Origin: a bacterium
GTDB lineage: Bacteria; Myxococcota; UBA727; JAUIJE01
Reading direction: 5' to 3'
Assembly: GCA_030431455.1 (NCBI GenBank)
Contig: JAUIJE010000001.1
Span: 620,001-684,000 of the forward strand
Length of the DNA: 64,000 bases
Positions 29,170-35,998 of this stretch are shown piece by piece. Positions within the stretch are counted from its first letter, which is position 1. The number at the start of each line of letters is the position of its first letter. The notes beneath the pieces are model-generated. The model saw only the letters and a list, made by a program, of their open reading frames with translations. It was not told where the DNA came from and made no database searches. The translations under genes and the position numbers were made by a program.

Positions 29170-29568
29170 GCAGGCGGCCGCAGGCCGCGCGCACGCGTGA
29201 CCTCAGCGAGTCGCGCCGGGTGCATGCCCCGTGCGTTTGGGGCTCGCAACGATCGTCTGGCCCAGCCGCGTGAGTGGCTGGGCTTGTTCGTTTGGTTTCG
29301 CTCGGGGCTCGTGCGTGGCACGCACGAGGCAATGGCGACGGGTTTGGCCGCAGGCGGCCACAGGCCGCGCGCACGCGTGACTTCAGCGAGTCGCGCCGGG
29401 TGCGTGCCCCGTGCGTTTGGGGCTCGCAACGATCGTCTGGCCCAGCCGCGTGAGTGGCTGGGCTTGTTCGTTTGGTTTCGCTCGGGGCTCGTGCGTGGCA
29501 CGCACGAGGCCATGGCGACGGCGCAGGCGGCCGCAGGCCGCGCGCACGCGTGACTTGAGCGAGTCGGA
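29170..29568. repeat. Tandem 180-bp non-coding repeat, about 2.2 copies
   Basis: Position 29170 aligns with 29350 and 29523: the first two units are nearly identical (about four mismatches over 170 bp) and the third is a 45-bp partial unit. Each full unit holds two hairpins. One is GCCCAGCC / GGCTGGGC (29260-29283 and 29440-29463) followed by TTGTTCGTTT, which looks like a terminator. The other is a 9-bp perfect stem CTCGTGCGT / ACGCACGAG with a 3-base loop (29308-29328 in unit 1). Both strands carry open frames here only because the repeat has few stops; codon use and content do not look coding. This fills the 512-bp gap between the HEAT lipoprotein and the M3 peptidase. Confidence 0.88.
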
Positions 29569-29669
29569 CCGGATTTGTGCGCCCGGACGGACCTGTCGCC
29601 AGCCGGACCCGTCGGCTCAATTCGGGGCTGCGCGCAGATTTTCCGGCGCATTTTGGTTAGAACCTCGAC

Positions 29670-31760
29670 ATGGCAAATCCCCTTCTTTTCGAAGCCGACA
29701 CCGTCGATCGCGTGCCCCCTTTTCCCCAAATCGAGCCCGCCCACGTCGAGGACGCGGTGGCCACGCTGTGCGATGCCTACGAGGCGGCCGTGGCCGACAT
29801 CGAGCAAAACGCGCCCGCGACGTACGCGGGCGTGATCGACGCGCTGGCCGAGGCCGAGGCGCGGCTGGAAAAGTGCTGGGGGGTCGTCGAGCACCTCATG
29901 GGCGTGCGCAACAGTGACGAGCTGCGGGCGGTCTACGAAAAGGCCCAGCCCCGCATCGTGGCCCTCTCGAGCCGGGTTCGGCAGAGCAAGGCGCTGTACG
30001 ACAAGCTCGCCGCGGTGAAGGCGAGCGATGACTTCGCCCAGCTCTCGCCCGGGCAACGCCGGGTGGTGGAGCAACGGCTGCTGTCCGCGGAGCTGGCCGG
30101 GGTGGCCTGCGCCCCCGACGAGAAGAAGAAGTTCGAAGAGCTCGATCGCCGCTTGGCACAGTTGTCCACGGATTTTTCGAACGCGGTCCTGGACGCGACC
30201 AAGGGGTTCGCCAAGATCCTCACCAGCGAAGAGGACGTGCGGGGGTTGCCCGAGACCTGGCGGCGGATGGCCGCGGCCGCCGCCCAGGCCCGCGACCACG
30301 CCGGGGCCACGCCGGAGAAGGGCCCGTGGGCGGTGACCTTGGATGGACCCAATGTGACTGCTTTTCTCCAGCACGCCAAGCGGCGCGACCTGCGCGAAGA
30401 GGTATGCCGCGCGTTCGTGACCCGGGCCGCGACCGGTCCCGCGAGCAACGAGCCGCGGGTGCGCGAGATCTTGTCCCTCCGGCAGGAGCAGGCGGCGCTG
30501 CTCGGCTACGCCAGCTACGCCGAGATGAGCTTGGCCCAGAAGATGGCGTCCAGCGTCGACGAGGTCGAGGCCCTGCTCGGCGAGCTGTCGGCCAAGGCCC
30601 GGCCCTTTGCCGAGCGCGAACACCACGAGCTCGAGGCGATGAAAAAGAGCACCGATGGCATGGACCCCAACGCGGCGCTCATGCCCTGGGACACGGGATT
30701 TTTGGCCGAGCGCCAAAAAGAAGCGAAGTTCTCGTTCACCGACGAGGAGACCCGGCCCTACTTCCCGCTGGAGCGGGTGCTGCAGGGGCTGTTCTCCCTG
30801 GCCGAGGAGCTGTTCGAGGTGCGCATCACCGCGGCCGACGGCCAAGCCCCGGTGTGGGACGACGACGTGCGGTACTTCGCGGTGCAGAACCTCGACGGCA
30901 GCCCGCGGGCGGCGTTCTACCTCGACCCCTACGCCCGGCCCGCCAACAAGCGCGGCGGGGCCTGGATGAACGACTGCATCGGCCGGAAAAGCACCGACCG
31001 CGGGGTGCGTCATCCCGTCGCCTACCTCTGCTGCAACCAGACGCCCCCGTCGGGGGACGTGCCCTCGCTGATGTCGTTTTACGAGGTGGAGACCCTGTTC
31101 CACGAGTTCGGGCACGGGCTGCAGCACATGCTCACCACCGTCGACGTGCCCGAGGTCGCGGGCATCAACGGGGTCGAGTGGGACGCGGTCGAGGTCCCGA
31201 GCCAGTTCATGGAAAACTGGGTGTACGAAAAGGACATCGCCCAGGGCATGAGCGGCCACTACCAGACCGGGGCCAAGCTCCCCGACGACCTGTTCGCCAA
31301 GATCAAAGCCGCGCGCACCTTCCGCGCCGCCACCGCGATGATTCGGCAAGTGTACTTTGCCCGGCTCGACCTCGCGCTGCACCACACCTACGACCCGTCC
31401 GGTCCCGAGGCCCCCCTCGACGTCAAGCGGCGCATCGCCCGCGAGGTCTTGGTGCAGCAGCCCCTCGACGAGGACCGTTTCCTCTGCGCGTTCACGCACA
31501 TTTTCGCCGGGGGCTACTCCGCCGGCTACTACAGCTACAAGTGGGCCGAGGTCCTGGCCGCAGATGCCTTCGGCGCGTTCGAGGAGGCCGGGCTCGACGA
31601 CGCGGCGGCCCGCCAAAAGCTGGGCCACAAGTTTCGGGACACGATCCTGTCCGAGGGGGGCGCGCGCCACCCGATGGCGGTGTTCGAGGCGTTTCGCGGC
31701 CGCAAGCCCGAGGTCGATCCCCTGCTGCGGGCGTACGGGCTGCTCGACCAGGCGGCGTGA
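29670..31760 (+). CDS. M3 family metallopeptidase (oligopeptidase A-like)
   Basis: A 696-residue thimet-oligopeptidase-family zinc peptidase. The zinc motif HEFGH is at 478-482, followed by GLQHML and a Glu ligand in the VEWDAVEVPSQFMENW region. Length and lack of a signal peptide match cytoplasmic oligopeptidase A (PrlC) and Dcp, which degrade short peptides, including cleaved signal peptides. The ATG has no strong Shine-Dalgarno sequence. It stands between the tandem repeat and a convergent minus-strand gene (10-bp gap). Distinguishing oligopeptidase A from Dcp needs alignment. Confidence 0.93.
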   Translation: MANPLLFEADTVDRVPPFPQIEPAHVEDAVATLCDAYEAAVADIEQNAPATYAGVIDALAEAEARLEKCWGVVEHLMGVRNSDELRAVYEKAQPRIVALSSRVRQSKALYDKLAAVKASDDFAQLSPGQRRVVEQRLLSAELAGVACAPDEKKKFEELDRRLAQLSTDFSNAVLDATKGFAKILTSEEDVRGLPETWRRMAAAAAQARDHAGATPEKGPWAVTLDGPNVTAFLQHAKRRDLREEVCRAFVTRAATGPASNEPRVREILSLRQEQAALLGYASYAEMSLAQKMASSVDEVEALLGELSAKARPFAEREHHELEAMKKSTDGMDPNAALMPWDTGFLAERQKEAKFSFTDEETRPYFPLERVLQGLFSLAEELFEVRITAADGQAPVWDDDVRYFAVQNLDGSPRAAFYLDPYARPANKRGGAWMNDCIGRKSTDRGVRHPVAYLCCNQTPPSGDVPSLMSFYEVETLFHEFGHGLQHMLTTVDVPEVAGINGVEWDAVEVPSQFMENWVYEKDIAQGMSGHYQTGAKLPDDLFAKIKAARTFRAATAMIRQVYFARLDLALHHTYDPSGPEAPLDVKRRIAREVLVQQPLDEDRFLCAFTHIFAGGYSAGYYSYKWAEVLAADAFGAFEEAGLDDAAARQKLGHKFRDTILSEGGARHPMAVFEAFRGRKPEVDPLLRAYGLLDQAA

Positions 31761-31770
31761 CCGCGCGGGC

Positions 31771-32064
31771 TCAGCCGTTGCGCAACGAGCCCACCGTCAA
31801 CGACACGTCCCCGGTGTTCGCGGGGGCGGCCGCGGGCTGCTCGGGTGGGGCCACGCGGCCGGCCGATCGCGCGACCGCGGCGGGGGCGGGCGCACCGGAC
31901 AAGATCGCGGTGATCTCCTGCCACCGGGTGCGCTCCTCGGCGATGAGCGTGCGGTACCGCTTCTGGTGCTCGGCGGGGACTTGAGACGCGTGGGCCTCGA
32001 GCTTGTCGAAGAACTTGGCCAGGTAGCCCAGGTCTTTGGCAAACGCACCTTCGGGATTGGCCAT
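31771..32064 (-). CDS. Small coiled-coil protein of unknown function
   Basis: A 97-residue protein. Residues 5-60 form a charged amphipathic helix region (DLGYLAKFFDKLEAHASQ), followed by an Ala/Pro-rich tail. A strong GGAGG lies seven bases before ATG 32064. The frame stays open far upstream, but that part is an antisense reading of the transporter gene. It starts 11 bp after the transporter stop, so the two are probably cotranscribed. No family recognised; it could be a small partner of the transporter. Confidence 0.7.
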   Translation of the reverse strand: MANPEGAFAKDLGYLAKFFDKLEAHASQVPAEHQKRYRTLIAEERTRWQEITAILSGAPAPAAVARSAGRVAPPEQPAAAPANTGDVSLTVGSLRNG

Positions 32065-32075
32065 CGCTTCCTCCT

Positions 32076-33425
32076 TCAAACCGAAAACAGCACCAAGCAC
32101 ACCGCGTACACCGGCGCGGCCGCCATCATCACCAAAAGGGTATAGCCCATCAAGTCGCGCGCCTTCAGCCCCGTCACCGAAAGCAGGGGCAGGGCCCAAA
32201 ACGGCTGCAACATGTTGGTGAGCTGGTCGCCGTACGAAAACGCCATCACCATCGTGCCCGCATCCGCGCCCACGCTCGTGGTCGCCTCGACGATGAGCGG
32301 GGCCTGCAGCACCCATTGCCCGCCGCCCGAGGGCACCAGCAGGTTGACCACCGCGGCCGAGATGTAGGTCATCACCGCCGCGGCCGCGTCGGGCGCGGGC
32401 AGGCTGTGCGCCACCGCGATCAACGCCTGACTCAGGGCGGTGAGGATGCCGCTGGCCTTCGCCGCCCCGAGGATGCCGAAGTAGATCGGGAACTGCAGCA
32501 GAATGCCGGCCGCGCCCTGGGCGCCGGCCGAGAACGAGCGCGCATAGGCGAGGGGGCGCGCGTGCAGGGCGAGCCCGAGCACCAAGAAGAACAGGATCAC
32601 CGCGTTGAGCCCGACCGCGCCCGCGCCTTTTTCCCCGACCTCGACGGCGAGGTACACGACGATGGGCAGGACCAGAATCGCCGTCACCCCCCGCGCGCGG
32701 GACAGCCGCGAGACCAGCCCCGCGTCGTCCGCCTCGTCGGGACCGGCCGCCTCGTCGTCGAGCGGCGGGCCGGGGCCGTCCACCACCGGGCCGCTGCCGA
32801 GCACGTACAGCAGGCCGGTGACCACGATCAGGACCAAACCCGAGGCCACGAGGTTGAGCGGGGTGAACAACGTCTCCCCCACCGTGATCGCGCGTGCAAA
32901 GACATTGTCCGCGGCCGCGACCTTGAGCGGGGCCGAGCCGGACAAGCCGCCGTGCCAGACCAGAAGACCGCAGTAACCGGCCGCGCCGACGAGGGGATAG
33001 GTCAGCGGTTGTCCCCGGCGGGCGAACGCGCGCCCGACTTCTCGCGCCAAAAACGCGCCCCCGACGAGGCCGAGCCCCCAGTTGAGCAGACCGAGCCCCA
33101 TCGCCGCCGCCCCCACCAGCGCCGCGGCCTGGCCCCCCGTGCGCGGCCGCTGCGCCACCCAGCCCAAGCCCCGCCGCACCGCGGGCGCATCGGCGAGGGC
33201 GTGCCCGGTCACGAGGATGAGCGCCATCTGGAACGCAAACGCGATGCCGGCCTGGCCGAGCATGCCCGCGGCAAAGCCCGTGAGCACGGATGTAGGGGCC
33301 TGTGAGTATGTGGCCCCCATCACCATCACCAACCCGGCGAGCAGCACCGCGAGGATGAACGGATCCGGCACCACCCGCTGGGCAAGCGCCGCGCACCGCT
33401 GGCCGAACCGGCTCCACCACAACAT
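32076..33425 (-). CDS. atoE: Short-chain fatty acid transporter (AtoE/TIGR00366 family)
   Basis: A 449-residue polytopic inner-membrane carrier of the AtoE type, expected to move short-chain fatty acids such as acetoacetate or butyrate. About ten to twelve hydrophobic helices are visible. Family motifs include VPDPFILAVLLAGLVMVMG near residue 18 and NLLVPSGGGQW near residue 364, plus LLNWGLGLVGGAFLA. A charged loop rich in Asp/Glu (GPDEADDAG) divides the protein near residue 228. With the fad genes in this window it fits fatty acid use. The substrate is inferred from the family. Confidence 0.88.
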   Translation of the reverse strand: MLWWSRFGQRCAALAQRVVPDPFILAVLLAGLVMVMGATYSQAPTSVLTGFAAGMLGQAGIAFAFQMALILVTGHALADAPAVRRGLGWVAQRPRTGGQAAALVGAAAMGLGLLNWGLGLVGGAFLAREVGRAFARRGQPLTYPLVGAAGYCGLLVWHGGLSGSAPLKVAAADNVFARAITVGETLFTPLNLVASGLVLIVVTGLLYVLGSGPVVDGPGPPLDDEAAGPDEADDAGLVSRLSRARGVTAILVLPIVVYLAVEVGEKGAGAVGLNAVILFFLVLGLALHARPLAYARSFSAGAQGAAGILLQFPIYFGILGAAKASGILTALSQALIAVAHSLPAPDAAAAVMTYISAAVVNLLVPSGGGQWVLQAPLIVEATTSVGADAGTMVMAFSYGDQLTNMLQPFWALPLLSVTGLKARDLMGYTLLVMMAAAPVYAVCLVLFSV

Positions 33426-33464
33426 GGCGCGAGCCTAGCCGAGCCCGGCCGGGGTGTCTTCAAG

Positions 33465-33493
33465 TTGCGGGGGTTCGCACCGGTGACTACAAT
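33465..33493 (+). promoter_or_regulatory. Sigma-70 promoter for the candidate small RNA
   Basis: TTGCGG (33465-33470) and TACAAT (33488-33493) are separated by exactly 17 bases, close to the TTGACA-17-TATAAT consensus. Initiation near 33500 would start the hairpin transcript. No plus-strand gene follows, so this promoter only makes sense for an RNA, or as chance. Confidence 0.5.
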
Positions 33494-33499
33494 CTGACG

Positions 33500-33578
33500 T
33501 TGAGCGCTTCGCCTCCCCCGAGCGCTCTCCTGCCAATAGGGCATCAACTCCCCTGATGTCCTATTGGCCTCTTTATTT
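33500..33578 (+). ncRNA. Candidate small RNA, two hairpins with C-rich loops
   Basis: An untranslated stretch between divergent and convergent neighbours, in the 255-bp gap between the transporter start and the pseudo-receiver gene's stop. It has a promoter-like element upstream, a first hairpin GAGCGCT / AGCGCTC (33502-33526) and a 15-bp terminator hairpin ending in CTCTTTATTT. Unpaired or loop segments read CGCCTCCCCC, CTCTCCT and ACTCCCC, which could pair with Shine-Dalgarno sequences, as C-rich-loop sRNAs such as the RsaE type do. No protein frame is present. The RNA itself and its targets are inference. Confidence 0.42.
33532..33578 (+). terminator. Strong Rho-independent terminator (plus strand)
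   Basis: A 15-bp stem with one G-T pair (GCCAATAGGGCATCA / TGATGTCCTATTGGC) and a 7-base loop is followed by CTCTTTATTT. The T-rich side is on the plus strand, yet no annotated plus-strand gene ends here; the neighbouring genes are both on the minus strand. It is therefore assigned to the candidate small RNA. Confidence 0.78.
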
Positions 33579-33680
33579 GCGGCTGCGGTCGAGACGCGTT
33601 TTTGTGGGCGCGGCGCCTGCACAGTGACATTGATCTGCCGGGGCGGGATGTCCGCGTCCCATCCAATGCTTTTGTGTGGG

Positions 33681-35129
33681 TCAGGAGCTGATCTTGTCGC
33701 GCAGGGCGCGCAGCTCTTTGAGCTCGTCGAGCATCGCTTCCATCTTCTGGTAGGCCTCGGCCGAGCCGGCCTGCTCTTGGGCTTCCACCAAGCGCAGCTT
33801 CTCTTGGCGGAACCGGCGCTCGGCGGCGATGCGTTCGGCGTTGGCTTTTTTCACCAACTCCTTGTGGCGGTCGATCTCGGCCAGGAGCTCGTCGTGCTCC
33901 AGCTCCTTGTCGATGGCGCGCTCCTCGGCTTTGGCCGCGGCGCGGTGCGCTTGTTTGATCTCGTCCTGCAGCTCGGCCCGCACGCGCTCGGCTTCGGTCT
34001 CGGCCTTGCGCTCAGCCTCCTCCGCCGCCTTGACCGCGGCCGCGGCTTTGCCGTCGGCCTCGAGGCGGGCGGCCTCGGCTTGTTCGGTGCGTGCCTCGAG
34101 CGACGCGGCGCGCTCCTCGGCGGCGGTCTTGGCCGCGGTCAGGGCCGCGACCTCGTCGGCGAGCGTCGACTTCTCCGCCGCGCCCTCGCTGGCCAGGGCG
34201 TCGAGCCGTTGCTGGGCGGCGGCGAGCTCGTCCTGCAGCCGGGCGGTCTCCTTTTCGGCCGCGGCCTGGTCGCTGCGCAGCCCGTCGAGCTCGGCTTTGG
34301 CCTCGGCCAGCTCGGCCTCCAGGGCGGTGACGGTCTCGGACAACGCGTCACCCCGGCGGGCGGCCTCCTCCCGTTCCCGGAAGAGCTGGTTGCGCTCGTC
34401 GTCGAGGGCCCCCGCGTTCTCGTCGCGGCGATCGATCTCCCCGCGCAGGGCCACGACCTCGGCCTCGAGGTCGGTCTTTTCGCGCTCGACGCGGGACAGC
34501 TGCTCGGTGAGCAACACGGACTTGTCGTCGCCGGCGTCGGTGGCCGCGGTCTCGACGTAGGCGAGGTCGTCGCGCGCGTTCTGCAGTTGTTTTTGCAGGG
34601 ACTCGATCTCCGCCCGAAGGGCGGCGGTCTCGTCGTCGGCCTCGGCTTGTACCTCGATGGGCGCGGCGGGCCGTTCGCGCAGGCGCTGCTCGAGCTCGGC
34701 GTTGCGTTGGCGGAGTTTTTTGAGCTGCTCGTCGGGGCCGTCGGAAAAAACCGCGCTGGTGCCGATGCGGTTTTCCAGCAGGCGCTCGACCTCCAAGAAC
34801 AGCTCGTCCTCGTCGGGCGGGGTGGCCACGTAGGCGTCTGCTCCCGCGCGCAGGGCCTTGAGGATCAGGCCCGCCTTGGTGGGATCGTCGAGGAGCAGGT
34901 AGCGCGCGTCGGGCTGGATGCCGCGGGCGAGGGCGAGAAAATCCGCGGCCGCGTAGGTGCCCAGGTTGAGCTCCAGGCACACCAAATGACGCGAGCTCTC
35001 CTCGAGGGCTTCGACGGCGTCGGCCCCATCTGCGCACGCCACCACCGCAAACCCACGCCGATCGAAGTAGGGGGCGAGATGGGCCACGCGGGGCCCGATC
35101 AGCAGGACATCGATGTTGCCGGCGTCCAT
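33681..35129 (-). CDS. Pseudo-receiver/long coiled-coil protein (FrzS/AglZ-like layout)
   Basis: A 482-residue protein. Residues about 6-125 fold like a receiver (IDVLLIGPRVAHLAPYF, then ILKALRAGADAYVATPPDEDEL), but the phosphoacceptor is Glu53 (CLELNLG), the acidic pair is missing and the conserved Lys is Thr103. The rest, about 135-475, is one continuous coiled coil rich in Glu, Ala and Arg. This layout matches Myxococcus FrzS and AglZ, gliding-motility scaffolds with a pseudo-receiver and a coiled coil. ATG 35129 is chosen because the fold begins there and GGAG precedes it; the frame is open 198 bp upstream. Orthology is not proven. Confidence 0.8.
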   Translation of the reverse strand: MDAGNIDVLLIGPRVAHLAPYFDRRGFAVVACADGADAVEALEESSRHLVCLELNLGTYAAADFLALARGIQPDARYLLLDDPTKAGLILKALRAGADAYVATPPDEDELFLEVERLLENRIGTSAVFSDGPDEQLKKLRQRNAELEQRLRERPAAPIEVQAEADDETAALRAEIESLQKQLQNARDDLAYVETAATDAGDDKSVLLTEQLSRVEREKTDLEAEVVALRGEIDRRDENAGALDDERNQLFREREEAARRGDALSETVTALEAELAEAKAELDGLRSDQAAAEKETARLQDELAAAQQRLDALASEGAAEKSTLADEVAALTAAKTAAEERAASLEARTEQAEAARLEADGKAAAAVKAAEEAERKAETEAERVRAELQDEIKQAHRAAAKAEERAIDKELEHDELLAEIDRHKELVKKANAERIAAERRFRQEKLRLVEAQEQAGSAEAYQKMEAMLDELKELRALRDKISS

Positions 35130-35350
35130 TGCGCTCCGGGCTGAGGTGGGAACTCCACCGAGAGAAAACTCCTCTTGATACCAGAGGTTTACAAGCGGGC
35201 CCAAGAAACCAAGGGCACGCTTATCGGTCACCTTTCCGATGTTCGCGCGCCCGGGTTCGTGGGCGTCGACGGATCGCCCGACGGCTGGTAAGAGAAATGA
35301 GTCGCTCCGTCGACGACATAGTCCCACCTTTGCCTACATCGAGGTCCCCA

Positions 35351-35998
35351 ATGTTTCGACTCTTCCGCATGACGACGATTGCGTGGGCGGCGTTTTCCGC
35401 CCTGGTGTTTGCCACCTCGGCGCAGGCCACCGTGGTGGTGATGCACGACCTCGATCAGATGACCCAACGCGCGGACGTGATCGTGCATGCCCGGGTGTTC
35501 GAGACCCACACCGTCAAAGAGGACGGCCGCATCATCACCCTGACCACCGTCGAGGTCATCGACGGGCTCAAAGGGGCGCGGACCGGCGACATCCTCACCA
35601 TCGCCCACCTCGGCGGGGAATATCAGGGCGAGCGCCTCGTCATCGTGGGCAATCACAAGTTCGAGGCCGACGAAGAGATGGTGTTCTTCGGGGTCAACCA
35701 CACCAACAACCGCGTGATCGCGTACGGGGTGGGCGTGGGCAAGTTCAGCGTGGAGCGCGACGCCGACGGGACCAAGGTGGTCGAGCAGCTCGGCGACATC
35801 GTGGCCGCGGAAAAGTCGCCCGATGGCCGGGTGAACATCAACCGGCCGCGCGCCCGCCGCTACGAGAGCGTCGACGCGTTCAAGCAGCGCATCCAGGGAC
35901 ATTTGTACGCCCAAGAGACCGGCCTGCAGGTGAAAATGCCCGCCGCCCTGGGGGCGGTGAAGATGCCGCAGAAGCCGCTCGGTGAGGGGGCGCACTGA
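35351..35998 (+). CDS. Secreted protein of unknown function
   Basis: A 215-residue exported protein with a signal peptide (MTTIAWAAFSALVFATSAQA, cut before TVVVMHDL). The mature part looks beta-rich (VIVHARVFETHTVKEDGRI, VIDGLKGARTGDILTI, ERLVIVGN), similar to secreted OB-like or beta-barrel domains in myxobacteria, but I do not recognise a family. The start is ATG 35351, although the frame is open to 35129. Its stop TGA overlaps the ATG of the metalloprotease gene by one base, so the two are probably made together. Confidence 0.72.
   Translation: MFRLFRMTTIAWAAFSALVFATSAQATVVVMHDLDQMTQRADVIVHARVFETHTVKEDGRIITLTTVEVIDGLKGARTGDILTIAHLGGEYQGERLVIVGNHKFEADEEMVFFGVNHTNNRVIAYGVGVGKFSVERDADGTKVVEQLGDIVAAEKSPDGRVNINRPRARRYESVDAFKQRIQGHLYAQETGLQVKMPAALGAVKMPQKPLGEGAH

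Noticed and set aside
29197-29553. Repeat-containing open frames of 118 and 161 codons on both strands of the 180-bp repeat
   Set aside because: The peptides only mirror the DNA repeat, have no start signal and are open on both strands; the hairpins favour a non-coding element.
29170-29568. CRISPR array
   Set aside because: The units are 180 bp and almost identical throughout, with no short repeat/unique spacer pattern and no cas genes.
31771-33420. Long upstream extension of the 97-residue gene
   Set aside because: The extension is the antisense or off-frame reading of the fatty acid transporter; GGAGG and ATG at 32064 mark the real start.
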